64,000 nt of DNA from Rossellomorea marisflavi (GTDB taxonomy: Bacteria; Bacillota; Bacilli; Bacillales; Bacillaceae_B), in NCBI RefSeq assembly GCF_022170785.1, contig NZ_CP081870.1, positions 4,235,346-4,299,345 on the forward strand. Direction: 5' to 3'. Shown piece after piece: positions 48,198 to 56,348 of this stretch; the first letter of the stretch is position 1; every line of letters begins with the position of its first letter. Below the pieces are notes generated by a model. It was given only the letters and a program-made list of their open reading frames with translations, was not told the origin of the DNA and ran no database searches. The position numbers were made by a program, and so were the translations under genes.

Positions 48198-49298
48198 TTA
48201 TACGTTGAAGCGGAAGTGGATGATGTCTCCATCTTTCACTAGGTACTCTTTTCCTTCAAGACGGACTTTCCCGGCTTCCTTGGCTGCATTCATGGTACCG
48301 GCAGCAACTAGGTCGTCATAGGAAACCGTTTCGGCACGGATGAACCCGCGCTCAAAGTCGGTGTGGATGACACCGGCACACTGAGGAGCCTTCATGCCTT
48401 CACGGAAGGTCCATGCACGTACTTCCTGTACACCTGCCGTAAAGTATGTGGCAAGTCCAAGAAGGGAGTAGGTCGCGCGGATCAGCTGATCGAGTCCTGA
48501 TTCTTCAATACCAAGTTCTTGAAGGAACATGGCTTTCTCTTCATCATCGAGCTCGGCGATTTCTGATTCAATCTTCGCACAAACGACGATGACCTCTGCA
48601 TTGTCTTCACTCGCGAATTCGCGTACCTTTTGTACGTATTCGTTGTCTTCAGTATCAGCAATCTCATCTTCGCTGACGTTTGCCACATAAAGGACAGGTT
48701 TGGACGTCAACAAGTGAAGTTGTTTCACGTATTTTGCCTGTTCTTCGTTGAATTCAGCCGTACGGGCAGGCTGCTCATTTTCAAGGACTTCTTTCAGTTT
48801 GGAAAGGATCTCGAACTCAAAGACCGCTTCCTTGTCCTTTTGTTTCGCCATTTTTTGGACCTTCACGAGACGCTTGTCCACGGTTTCAAGGTCAGCAAGG
48901 ATCAACTCAAGGTTAATGACCTCGATATCTGCGATCGGATCCACTTTCCCCGCTACGTGAGTGATATTATCATCAGCGAAGCAACGAACAACCTGACAAA
49001 TAGCGTCAACTTGGCGGATATGAGAAAGGAATTTATTCCCAAGCCCTTCCCCTTTGCTCGCACCTTTCACGATTCCTGCAATATCGGTGAATTCAAATGC
49101 GGTCGGAACCGTCTTTTTCGGATTCACAAGCTCCGTCAATTTATCCAGACGATGATCGGGTACTTCTACAATCCCCACGTTCGGATCGATGGTACAGAAC
49201 GGGTAGTTGGCAGATTCCGCACCCGCTTTAGTAATTGCATTGAACAACGTAGATTTACCGACGTTCGGCAGACCTACAATACCAGCTGTTAAAGCCAT
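48198..49298 (-). CDS. ychF: Redox/stress-linked ATPase-GTPase YchF (OLA1 family)
   Basis: 366 residues. G1 motif GLPNVGKSTLFN, switch FTDIAGIVKGASKGEGLGNKF (G2/G3), the OBG-family NVSEDE region replacing the canonical NKxD, a coiled coil (~125-200) and a C-terminal TGS domain. Ribosome-associated P-loop protein that prefers ATP in studied homologues. ATG 49298 (MALTAGIVG) has AGGAGGAGTGACCGAT; three codons upstream start is less good. Structured leader with two palindromes. Confidence 0.96.
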   Translation of the reverse strand: MALTAGIVGLPNVGKSTLFNAITKAGAESANYPFCTIDPNVGIVEVPDHRLDKLTELVNPKKTVPTAFEFTDIAGIVKGASKGEGLGNKFLSHIRQVDAICQVVRCFADDNITHVAGKVDPIADIEVINLELILADLETVDKRLVKVQKMAKQKDKEAVFEFEILSKLKEVLENEQPARTAEFNEEQAKYVKQLHLLTSKPVLYVANVSEDEIADTEDNEYVQKVREFASEDNAEVIVVCAKIESEIAELDDEEKAMFLQELGIEESGLDQLIRATYSLLGLATYFTAGVQEVRAWTFREGMKAPQCAGVIHTDFERGFIRAETVSYDDLVAAGTMNAAKEAGKVRLEGKEYLVKDGDIIHFRFNV

Positions 49299-49340
49299 AT
49301 CGGTCACTCCTCCTGATTGATTACCTATCTATTCATATCT

Positions 49341-49389
49341 CTGTCATCATGACAGCTTCATACCTGAATGACGACCGTACAAACGGTCG
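49341..49389. promoter_or_regulatory. Two palindromes in the ychF leader
   Basis: CTGTCATCATGACAG (49341-49355, 7-bp arms, one-base centre) and CGACCGT-acaa-ACGGTCG (49372-49389). Both lie between the promoter and the ribosome site. Confidence 0.7.
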
Positions 49390-49400
49390 AACCTTTCACA

Positions 49401-49429
49401 ATTATAGAGATAATGGGGGAAAAAGACAA
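49401..49429 (-). promoter_or_regulatory. ychF promoter
   Basis: Minus strand -35 TTGTCT (49429-49424) and -10 TATAAT (49406-49401), 17-base spacer. Confidence 0.85.
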
Positions 49430-49469
49430 GTGATGCTCCACTGATGCCATGGCGTAAAATCCCGGTCCC

Positions 49470-49483
49470 GCTCCCCGGGAAAT
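49470..49483. promoter_or_regulatory. Weak Noc-binding-site-like sequence
   Basis: GCTCCCCGGGAAAT matches 11 of 14 positions of the NBS consensus ATTTCCCGGGAAAT. Only one arm is good. Confidence 0.25.
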
Positions 49484-49485
49484 AA

Positions 49486-49521
49486 AAAAACAGCCTGCCG
49501 GTAAACGGTAAGCTGTTTTTG
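49486..49521 (-). terminator. Terminator downstream of the DUF951 gene
   Basis: Stem AAAACAGC / GCTGTTTT with inner CCG/CGG pairing; A-run and T-run on both sides, so usable by either strand. Confidence 0.75.
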
Positions 49522-49578
49522 TGTGTAAAGACACACTAGTTTGGATTATGGATCGTGCCAGCTGGGTACTTATCAGTA

Positions 49579-49776
49579 TCAGCTTTCTGATGAGCTAAGG
49601 ACTTTTTTCATCTTTTTGGAAAAATCCTTCCGAGGAATCATCACGCTATGGCCGCAGCCCTCGCATTTGATCCTGATATCCATCCCCATGCGGATGATTT
49701 TCCACTCATTGGTGCCGCATGGATGGGGCTTTTTCATTTCCACCACATCATTTAGTGCGAACGTCTTCGCCTCCAT
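49579..49776 (-). CDS. yyzM: DUF951 family protein YyzM
   Basis: 65 residues: FALNDVVEMKKPHPCGTNEW, then IRIKCEGCGHSVMIPR. Two cysteine positions in CEGCGH plus HPCG suggest metal binding or an SH3-like fold. Conserved small protein of unknown function between mscS/parB genes and ychF in Bacillus. 14 bases after the mechanosensitive channel gene, so co-transcribed. Confidence 0.9.
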   Translation of the reverse strand: MEAKTFALNDVVEMKKPHPCGTNEWKIIRMGMDIRIKCEGCGHSVMIPRKDFSKKMKKVLSSSES

Positions 49777-49790
49777 GGACGCATACCTCC

Positions 49791-50714
49791 TTAGTCTCGT
49801 TCAACCTGCTTTTGTTTTTTCTGAAGTTCTTCCTGTACATCGTCCTCATCATTGCGTGAATACATGACCATGCGCGGAAGAGGGATTTCGATCCCGTTCC
49901 GTTCGAAGCACTGCTTGACTTCTTTGCGGAGGACCCTGGCGATGTACCAGTGATTCATCGGTGTCGTCTCGGCGACGATCCTCATCATCACATCGGGCGC
50001 TCCGAGGGTCTGGATACCGAGAAGCTCCGGAGGATTCACCAGCTCCTCATATTTTTGAGGGAGCGTGAGGAGAAGCTCCTGCAATACCCGCTCGGCCTTA
50101 TCAATATTCTCTTCATACGCAATGTTGACGTCCACCACCGCCACGCTGTTATGAACGGAGAAGTTGGTGACCTCTGCTACGTTGCCATTCGGGAATATAT
50201 GTAATTCACCGGTCCAACTTTTTATTTTCGTCGTACGGAGCCCGATTTCCTCCACCGTTCCTTCGGCAGAACCAATTTTCACATAGTCCCCTACTGAGAA
50301 CTGATCCTCGAAGATGATGAAGAAACCGGTAATGATATCACGCACGAGATTCTGTGCACCGAATCCGACGGCAAGACCGACGATTCCCGCACCTGCGATC
50401 AAGCCTTTTACATCTATTTCGAGCGTCGACAGGATCGTCATGAGTGAGATGAAGTAGATCACATATGTCAACACGTTTTCCAATAGTTTCAATAATGTGG
50501 CTTCGCGGCGTTCGGAGAATTTGATCGGTGAACGCGACCTTGCCTTGAAGACGTTGCGAATCGCAGACCGTCCGACACGAAGGGCGATATACGTAATGAC
50601 CATGATGGCCACGATTTTGAGAGCGCCGAGACCGAGTGAAGTCCACAGCTGATTATCTGTTAATGTTGATACCGCTTTTTGAACGGATTCCTCAATTTTT
50701 GTCTCTGTTGCCAT
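49791..50714 (-). CDS. MscS family mechanosensitive channel
   Basis: 307 residues: three membrane helices (~27-47, 72-95, 100-125), the last being the Gly/Ala-rich pore helix GLIAGAGIVGLAVGFGAQN, then the beta domain with ITGFFIIFEDQFSVGDYVKI and the cytoplasmic cage. Similar to B. subtilis YkuT-type channels; opens under membrane tension to release solutes. Ends in a glutamine/lysine-rich tail. Start ATG 50714. Confidence 0.93.
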   Translation of the reverse strand: MATETKIEESVQKAVSTLTDNQLWTSLGLGALKIVAIMVITYIALRVGRSAIRNVFKARSRSPIKFSERREATLLKLLENVLTYVIYFISLMTILSTLEIDVKGLIAGAGIVGLAVGFGAQNLVRDIITGFFIIFEDQFSVGDYVKIGSAEGTVEEIGLRTTKIKSWTGELHIFPNGNVAEVTNFSVHNSVAVVDVNIAYEENIDKAERVLQELLLTLPQKYEELVNPPELLGIQTLGAPDVMMRIVAETTPMNHWYIARVLRKEVKQCFERNGIEIPLPRMVMYSRNDEDDVQEELQKKQKQVERD

Positions 50715-50928
50715 AATCTCAACAGCCCTCCCTTATTAGAAGTACCCTTTATTTTAACAACTTTCCCTCTCCATGAATAGATATAACCTCGATCTGTAAA
50801 GAAGTTTAAAAATTTTTATCATATGAAAAAACTGCCCCGATTATGTATGAACGACGGCGATTGTCCGTATACTGTTAAAAAGCGGTAAACATGCCTGGAC
50901 GATAACGAGGAGCAAGGGAGTGGTAGTG

Positions 50929-51546
50929 ATGAATCTGAAACGAGGACTTTTCGACCGCAAGACCGAACCATACAGGGTCTCTTATGAAGATGAAAATGCG
51001 GCACTGGATCTTTCCGTCCACCTTTCAGCCATGCTGCCCATCCTCTACCGGACGCGTCCGATCGTCTTCATATGTATCGGGACAGATCGTTCCACGGGCG
51101 ACTCCCTCGGTCCATTGATCGGTACCCTCCTGGAAGATCGGGGTTTAGAGACCTTCCACGTATACGGGACCCTGGATGATCCCATCCACGCCGTCAATCT
51201 GGAAGAGAAGATGGCGTATATCCACTCCATTCATAAGAATCCATTCATCATCGGAATCGACGCCTGTTTAGGCCGCCTTAAGAGTGTCGGGGCAATCCAG
51301 CTCAGTCACGGGCCGCTCAAACCCGGTGCTGGAGTGAATAAGGAACTTCCGGAAGTCGGCAATATCCACCTGACCGGGATCGTCAACGTGAGCGGATTCA
51401 TGGAATTCTTCGTACTTCAAAATACCCGGCTCAGCCTTGTGATGCGAATGGCCAAGATCATGGCCGAGTCGATCGCCCTGGCTGCCGAAACCATCGAGCG
51501 CAGGAACGCCGTGAGTATCGAAAAGTGGCGGGAAGAACTACAATAA
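50929..51546 (+). CDS. yyaC: Spore protease-like protein YyaC (Gpr-related)
   Basis: 205 residues. YyaC family signature VFICIGTDRSTGDSLGPLIG near residue 45 and FIIGIDACLGRLKSVGAIQLS near 105; the fold is that of the germination protease Gpr/hydrogenase maturation proteases. Found only in spore formers, supporting a sporulating organism. ATG 50929 follows AAGGGAGTGG. Transcribed opposite to its neighbours, as in B. subtilis. Confidence 0.93.
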   Translation: MNLKRGLFDRKTEPYRVSYEDENAALDLSVHLSAMLPILYRTRPIVFICIGTDRSTGDSLGPLIGTLLEDRGLETFHVYGTLDDPIHAVNLEEKMAYIHSIHKNPFIIGIDACLGRLKSVGAIQLSHGPLKPGAGVNKELPEVGNIHLTGIVNVSGFMEFFVLQNTRLSLVMRMAKIMAESIALAAETIERRNAVSIEKWREELQ

Positions 51547-51548
51547 GA

Positions 51549-51578
51549 GGACGGTCCGGATGCGGACTGTTTTTTTAT
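51549..51578 (+). terminator. Terminator of yyaC
   Basis: ACGGTCCG / CGGACTGT stem with a GATG loop and seven T residues. Confidence 0.85.
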
Positions 51579-51634
51579 GGAATTTTCCCGAAACCTCCAT
51601 TCCGTTCTTTCGTATATAAAAGGTGAAGACGTAA

Positions 51635-51811
51635 ATGACCATACTCTTACTTGTTAAAATTGCACTTGGCACTCTCTTAGTAGGCGTTATTGCACACACG
51701 ATCAAAACGGCTTATTCAAGGGAAAAAGACGTGAATGCCAACTGGCTCCTATTCCTATTGGCAGTGGAAGCAATCGCCACACCGGCCTACGGATTGTTCT
51801 TAACGGTCTGA
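51635..51811 (+). CDS. Small membrane protein, 58 residues
   Basis: Begins MTILLLVKIALGTLL and ends AYGLFLTV. Two hydrophobic helices (about residues 2-23 and 38-57) are separated by a charged segment, TAYSREKDVNANW. AAAAGGTGAAGAC precedes the ATG. I do not recognise it. It lies 88 bases after yyaC, behind that gene's terminator. Good ribosome site and clear two-helix pattern argue that it is real. Confidence 0.65.
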   Translation: MTILLLVKIALGTLLVGVIAHTIKTAYSREKDVNANWLLFLLAVEAIATPAYGLFLTV

Positions 51812-51892
51812 ATAAAAAGAAGATCTTGTTAGAAAACCAAGGGTCCGTTTACTAACGAAATATATCAGTGTGAATTCTTTATACCGCTCATG

Positions 51893-52008
51893 ATTTCCGT
51901 GCAAAACTGCGCGCGGGTAGCCCGTGAGCCTCCTCGGCAAGCCTGCGGGGTCTCACATCAGCTACTTTTCCCGCTGGAGTCTTCGCTTGCACTCCAATCA
52001 ACCGCTAG
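51893..52008. repeat. GC-rich dispersed palindromic repeat, copy 2
   Basis: Nested arms: GTGCAA (51899-51904) with TTGCAC (51987-51992), GCGGG with CCCGC, GTAGC with GCTAC, GTGAG with CTCAC. On the minus strand its centre reads GAGACCCCGCAGGC and CGAGGAGGCTC, as in copy 1 at 24928-25040. Confidence 0.75.
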
Positions 52009-52042
52009 AAAAAATTTCATGTAAATGTTCATGAAACAAATG

Positions 52043-52091
52043 AAAAACCCGAACTAATTTGCTTTATAGTAGGCGAATTAATTCGGGTTTT
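52043..52091 (-). terminator. Terminator of the DUF554 gene
   Basis: AAAACCCGAA / TTCGGGTTTT stem extended by AATT/AATT, with a loop of about 16 bases, and U-run in the minus transcript. Confidence 0.8.
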
Positions 52092-52110
52092 GCTATGGCT
52101 AAAGCACTCT

Positions 52111-52818
52111 TTACGCTTGATACAGATGAAGGAACGAAACAATCACTCCGACGACTACTATTCCAGGAAGAAGATTAGCCACCCTGATCTTGGTGATTCC
52201 GACCAGATTGAGTCCGATGGCAAAGATCATGATGCCGCCTGTCGCGGTCATTTCAGTGATGAAGGCGTCCATGAGTTCCTGTGGGACAAAGCGGTGGATC
52301 TGGGTGGCGAACAACGCGATCGTACCTTGATAGAGGATGACCGGCACAGCTGAGAACATGACGCCGATCCCAAGGGTCGTGGCAAGGATGATGGAGGTGA
52401 ATCCATCGATGATCGCTTTTGTGAGTAGGACGTCATGGTCTCCCCTGATTCCGCTATCAAGGGCACCGATGACAGCCATCGCCCCGATCACGAAGATCAG
52501 GGTGGCCGTGATGAAACCTTGAGAGATGGAGGTATCTCCTTTTGTACCGATTTTCCTTTCAAGCCAATCCCCAAGGGCATTGAGCTTGGAATCGAGGTTC
52601 ATCCATTCGCCAAGGGCCGCACCGACTGCAAGAGAGATGATGACGATCAGGAAGTTCTCACTTTTCAATCCCATCTGCAGTCCGAGGACCGTCACGGCAA
52701 GGCCGATTGCCTTCAATACCGTATCCTTCACATTCTCCGGAATGCGGTGGAGGAGTTTCCCGAGAAGTGTTCCCAGGATGATACATATTCCGTTGATGAT
52801 CGTACCGAATAACACCAT
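52111..52818 (-). CDS. DUF554 family membrane protein
   Basis: 235 residues with six to seven membrane helices and the family patterns GTIINGICIILGTLLG at the start, IGAMAVIGALDSGIRGD and GGIMIFAIGLNLVGI. B. subtilis homologues are YdfK/YqgA-like. Possible transporter; no substrate known. Single gene upstream of parB's terminator on the same strand. Confidence 0.9.
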   Translation of the reverse strand: MVLFGTIINGICIILGTLLGKLLHRIPENVKDTVLKAIGLAVTVLGLQMGLKSENFLIVIISLAVGAALGEWMNLDSKLNALGDWLERKIGTKGDTSISQGFITATLIFVIGAMAVIGALDSGIRGDHDVLLTKAIIDGFTSIILATTLGIGVMFSAVPVILYQGTIALFATQIHRFVPQELMDAFITEMTATGGIMIFAIGLNLVGITKIRVANLLPGIVVVGVIVSFLHLYQA

Positions 52819-52844
52819 TTTCTCTTTCTCCTATCGCTCTCGAC

Positions 52845-52883
52845 AAAAAAGAACCGGCTTGAAGGGGTTCCCTTCAGAGCCGG
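52845..52883 (-). terminator. Terminator of the parA-parB operon
   Basis: Long stem CCGGCTTGAAGG / CCTTCAGAGCCGG (one-base bulge) followed by a U-run from the A-run at 52845-52850. Confidence 0.88.
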
Positions 52884-52889
52884 ACTCCA

Positions 52890-53729
52890 TCAGTCGTGTT
52901 GTTGAAGAAGATCGAGGATCCGTTCAAGGTCTTCTTTCGAGAAGAACTCAAGCTCGATCTTTCCTTTTTTCTTTGATTGCTTGATCGTGACCGTCGTGCC
53001 GAACCGTTCCCGAAGGCGCGTCTCCTGCTCCTCGATGAACACATCCTTGCGCTCTTTTTTCTTCGTTTCACGTGAAACATCGTCGTTCAGTTCCTGTACG
53101 AGCTTCTCAAGCTGACGAACATTCAGGGAATCCTTCATGACCCGATTGACTAGCTGGGTCAACCCTTTCTTGTTCTTCAGACCAAGAAGGGCCCGACCGT
53201 GCCCCATCGTAAGCTTTCCATCTGAAATCAGTTCCTGAACGGGCTGTGAGAGCCCAAGAAGACGGATATGATTGGCGATATGGGGACGGCTTTTCCCCAA
53301 CCGCTTTGCCAGCTCCTCTTGCGTGAGCCCAAGCTTCTCCATCAGCATCTGATAGGCGGCTGCCTCTTCAATCGGCGTCAAATCCTCACGCTGAAGGTTT
53401 TCCAGTACGGCCAGTTCCATCATCTGCTTCTCATCAAGCTCCCGTACAACAACGGGGACCGTCTTGAGATCAGCCGCTTTCGCTGCACGATAGCGACGCT
53501 CACCGACCACGATTTCATAGCCTTTGATGGATTTCCGGACGATGATCGGCTGAAGGATTCCATGCTCCTGGATGGAGGACTTCAGCTCTTCGATCGCTTG
53601 GGGCTGGAAGATCTTACGGGGCTGATACGGATTCGGACGGAGATCCTTCAGCTTCACTTCCTGAACCGTTTCCTCTTCTTTATTTGCTGTGAACAGGGCA
53701 TCAAGTCCCTTTCCCAAACCTTTAGCCAC
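52890..53729 (-). CDS. parB: Chromosome partitioning protein ParB (Spo0J)
   Basis: 279 residues. CTPase/ParB N-domain with PYQPRK and GERRYRAAK (about 75-85), helix-turn-helix with LTQEELAKRLGKSRPHIANH, and C-terminal dimer domain. Binds parS, spreads as a CTP clamp, and loads SMC. Start GTG 53729 overlaps the parA end by eight bases. One parS site lies inside the gene (53064-53079), as in B. subtilis spo0J. Confidence 0.97.
   Translation of the reverse strand: MAKGLGKGLDALFTANKEEETVQEVKLKDLRPNPYQPRKIFQPQAIEELKSSIQEHGILQPIIVRKSIKGYEIVVGERRYRAAKAADLKTVPVVVRELDEKQMMELAVLENLQREDLTPIEEAAAYQMLMEKLGLTQEELAKRLGKSRPHIANHIRLLGLSQPVQELISDGKLTMGHGRALLGLKNKKGLTQLVNRVMKDSLNVRQLEKLVQELNDDVSRETKKKERKDVFIEEQETRLRERFGTTVTIKQSKKKGKIELEFFSKEDLERILDLLQQHD
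53064..53079. promoter_or_regulatory. parS site inside parB
   Basis: CGTTTCACGTGAAACA, the same 16-mer as in walK, 15 of 16 to consensus. The parS site in spo0J is a known feature of Bacillus. Confidence 0.92.
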
Positions 53730-54483
53730 TCATCGCCACCTCCTTCGCAAGTTCTAAGTACACTTCCGCTCCCCTGGACTTGGCATCATATATGATGATC
53801 GGTTCCCCATGGCTCGGTGCTTCGCTCAGTCGAACATTGCGCGGGATAATGGTACGGTACACTTTATCCTGGAAGTATTTCTTCACTTCTTCGATGACCT
53901 GGATGCCGAGATTCGTACGGGCATCAAGCATCGTCAACAGGACACCGTCGATCATCAGATCGTGATTCAAGTGCTTCTGAACAAGACGCACGGTGCTGAG
54001 CAGCTGACTCAGACCTTCCAGTGCGTAGTATTCACATTGAACAGGGATAATCACCGCATCCGAAGACGTCAGGGCATTGATGGTCAATAAGCCCAGCGAT
54101 GGCGGGCAATCGATGACGATATAATCATAATCATCCTTCACTTTTTCCAGTGCCTTCTTCAAGCGGACTTCCCTTGAGATAGTCGGAACCAGCTCGATTT
54201 CAGCACCGGCAAGGGAAATGGTGGCGGGTACGATATCCAGATTCTCGACCTTCGACTGCTTGATCGTATCCTTCACTTCCACGTCATCCACAAGAACATC
54301 ATATATGCATTGTTGCACGTCTCCTTTTTCCACACCGGCACCGCTCGTAGCGTTCCCTTGCGGATCTATGTCGACGAGCAGGACTTTCTTTCCAATATAA
54401 GCTAAACAAGCCCCCAGATTGACACTGGTCGTGGTCTTACCGACTCCGCCTTTCTGGTTTGTAACGGCTATGATTCTGCCCAA
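53722..54483 (-). CDS. parA: Chromosome partitioning ATPase ParA (Soj)
   Basis: 253 residues from TTG 54483 (GRIIAVTNQKGGVGKTTT), the start that matches B. subtilis Soj and has AGGTG six bases upstream; GTG 54492 is the alternative. Deviant Walker A KGGVGKTT, Walker B VIDCPPSLG. ATP-dependent dimer that regulates DnaA and works with ParB in origin segregation. Confidence 0.95.
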   Translation of the reverse strand: MGRIIAVTNQKGGVGKTTTSVNLGACLAYIGKKVLLVDIDPQGNATSGAGVEKGDVQQCIYDVLVDDVEVKDTIKQSKVENLDIVPATISLAGAEIELVPTISREVRLKKALEKVKDDYDYIVIDCPPSLGLLTINALTSSDAVIIPVQCEYYALEGLSQLLSTVRLVQKHLNHDLMIDGVLLTMLDARTNLGIQVIEEVKKYFQDKVYRTIIPRNVRLSEAPSHGEPIIIYDAKSRGAEVYLELAKEVAMSG

Positions 54484-54603
54484 GGTTGTCACCTACCTAG
54501 TTTTTTTCACAGTATTCTTCTATTCTAACAAAATTCTCGGAAAATTGTCTGGCAATTTTTATTATGTTGCGCGTTCCCATCGACTATGATCGCCAAAATC
54601 CCA

Positions 54604-54642
54604 CAAAAAAAGTGAGAACTGCCTGTTTACAGTCTCTCACTC
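54604..54642 (-). terminator. Terminator of noc
   Basis: AGTGAGAACTG / CAGTCTCTCACT stem (one-base bulge), loop of eight bases, seven U residues. Confidence 0.88.
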
Positions 54643-54649
54643 TATGATT

Positions 54650-55513
54650 CTATTTCTTTTTTGGGATGCGGATGGTGAACTGATAGAATTCCTCATGTTC
54701 TTCTTCCTCGGCATCCAGGTTGATCCCGCTGTCGGAAACCATATTCAATGACTGGCGGATCGTGTTGACGGCAATCCTCATATCTTTCGAGAAGGCTTTG
54801 CGCTTCGGCTTCGGTTTTTTGTCCGAGGCTTCCTGCATTTTGTTCACGCGGTCTTCCGTCTGCTTTACATTGAGGTTCTTCTCGACCACCTCTTGAAGAA
54901 GCTGGACCTGTTTCTCCGCGTTCTTCAAAGGAATGAGGGCACGGGCATGGCGCTCGGTGATCTTCTTATCAAGAAGGGCACCCTGCACCTCTTCGGGGAG
55001 CTTGAGGAGACGGAGCTTGTTGGCCACCGTCGACTGTCCTTTTCCCAAACGCTGTGCAAGGGCTTCCTGAGTCAATTCGTGAAGTTCGAGAAGCTTACCG
55101 TACGCGATGGCTTCCTCGATCGGTGACAGCTCTTCGCGTTGAAGGTTCTCGATCAGCGCGACAGAGGCTGTTTCCGTGTCATTCATATTCTTGACGATGG
55201 CAGGGACCGTTTCCCAACCTAGTTTTGACACCGCCCTGAATCGCCGCTCCCCGGCAATGATCTCGAATTGATCCTCGCCGTATTCCCTTACCACGATAGG
55301 CTGGATGATGCCGTGTATATGGATCGTCCTCGATAACTCTTCTATTTTATCATCATTAAAAATCGTCCTAGGCTGGAAGCGGTTGGGTACGATCTGAGAG
55401 ACTGGAATCTTCTTCACTTCATCCCGATCTTCCACTACTGCTGATTCTGTTGATTCTTCCGGCTCTTGCTCCTTTTCACCCAGACCAAAAAAACGAGAGA
55501 AAGGATGCTTCAT
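54650..55513 (-). CDS. noc: Nucleoid occlusion protein Noc
   Basis: 287 residues, ParB paralogue. N-terminal amphipathic segment ([15 protein letters not shown]) typical of Noc membrane targeting, ParB domain with NRFQPR and GERRFRAVS, helix-turn-helix [20 protein letters not shown], and C-terminal region. Blocks FtsZ assembly over the nucleoid. The F-F-G-L-G start separates it from ParB. Located between rsmG and parA as in Bacillus. Confidence 0.96.
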   Translation of the reverse strand: MKHPFSRFFGLGEKEQEPEESTESAVVEDRDEVKKIPVSQIVPNRFQPRTIFNDDKIEELSRTIHIHGIIQPIVVREYGEDQFEIIAGERRFRAVSKLGWETVPAIVKNMNDTETASVALIENLQREELSPIEEAIAYGKLLELHELTQEALAQRLGKGQSTVANKLRLLKLPEEVQGALLDKKITERHARALIPLKNAEKQVQLLQEVVEKNLNVKQTEDRVNKMQEASDKKPKPKRKAFSKDMRIAVNTIRQSLNMVSDSGINLDAEEEEHEEFYQFTIRIPKKK

Positions 55514-55617
55514 CTTCCTACACCACCTTTAAGAAACTCCCTTTAATACTATTCTCTAAGAAATGACAAGTTCCTGCCTTATTCCCATGACATTTTCCGT
55601 AGTACTACGTCAGTTTT

Positions 55618-56334
55618 CTATTCTAATGGTAATTTATTCGGTGTACCAGGCTTCCTGGGATACTTATTCGGTGTATCTTTCACTTTCTTGATCTGAACGA
55701 TCGTGCGCTCACTGTTCTCTTCAGGAAGGAGGAAGGAATCGACCTGCTCCGTCTTCCCGCCGAGGGTCGTGATTGCTTTCTTGGCTTTATCCATCTCATC
55801 GTTCACACTGGCAGCCTTCATGGCGACAAAATATCCGCCCTTTTTGACAAGGGGCAGGCAGAGCTCGCTGAGTACCGACATTCTGGCAACGGCACGAGCC
55901 GTGACCATGTCGTATGCTTCGCGATGATCCTTATTCTTGCCGAATGTTTCTGCACGGTCGTGATGGAAGTGCGTGTTCTCAAGTCCCAGCTGATCTGATA
56001 GATGATTCAGGAACGTGATGCGTTTGTTCAGCGAATCCACGATGGAGACATGCAGATGCGGGAAACAGATTTTGATCGGGATGCTTGGGAACCCGGCCCC
56101 TGCACCGACATCACAGAGGGAAGTGATGGAATTGAAATCAACGTAAAAAGCAGCAGAGATGGAATCATAGAAGTGCTTGAGGTAAACCTCTTCTTTATCC
56201 GTAATTGCCGTCAGATTCATCTTTTCATTCCACTCGACCAATAGCTCGTGGTATTTCTCGAATTGTGCCAGCTGCTCAGAGGAAAGGGAAATCCCCTTCT
56301 CCTCGAGACCGGCTTGAAATTCATTGATATTCAT
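55618..56334 (-). CDS. rsmG: 16S rRNA (guanine527-N7)-methyltransferase RsmG
   Basis: 238 residues. SAM-binding motif [17 protein letters not shown] near 72, [11 protein letters not shown], and [12 protein letters not shown]. Methylates G527; loss gives low-level streptomycin resistance. ATG 56334 (MNINEFQ) preferred over the TTG two codons earlier. C-terminal tail [16 protein letters not shown] is the family ending. Eight bases overlap-free gap of 14 from mnmG. Confidence 0.97.
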   Translation of the reverse strand: MNINEFQAGLEEKGISLSSEQLAQFEKYHELLVEWNEKMNLTAITDKEEVYLKHFYDSISAAFYVDFNSITSLCDVGAGAGFPSIPIKICFPHLHVSIVDSLNKRITFLNHLSDQLGLENTHFHHDRAETFGKNKDHREAYDMVTARAVARMSVLSELCLPLVKKGGYFVAMKAASVNDEMDKAKKAITTLGGKTEQVDSFLLPEENSERTIVQIKKVKDTPNKYPRKPGTPNKLPLE

Positions 56335-56348
56335 GCGCAACCCATCCT

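Noticed and set aside
49470..49483. Functional Noc-binding site
   Set aside because: Only 11 of 14 positions match, one arm is poor; kept as a low-confidence site only, not as a finding.
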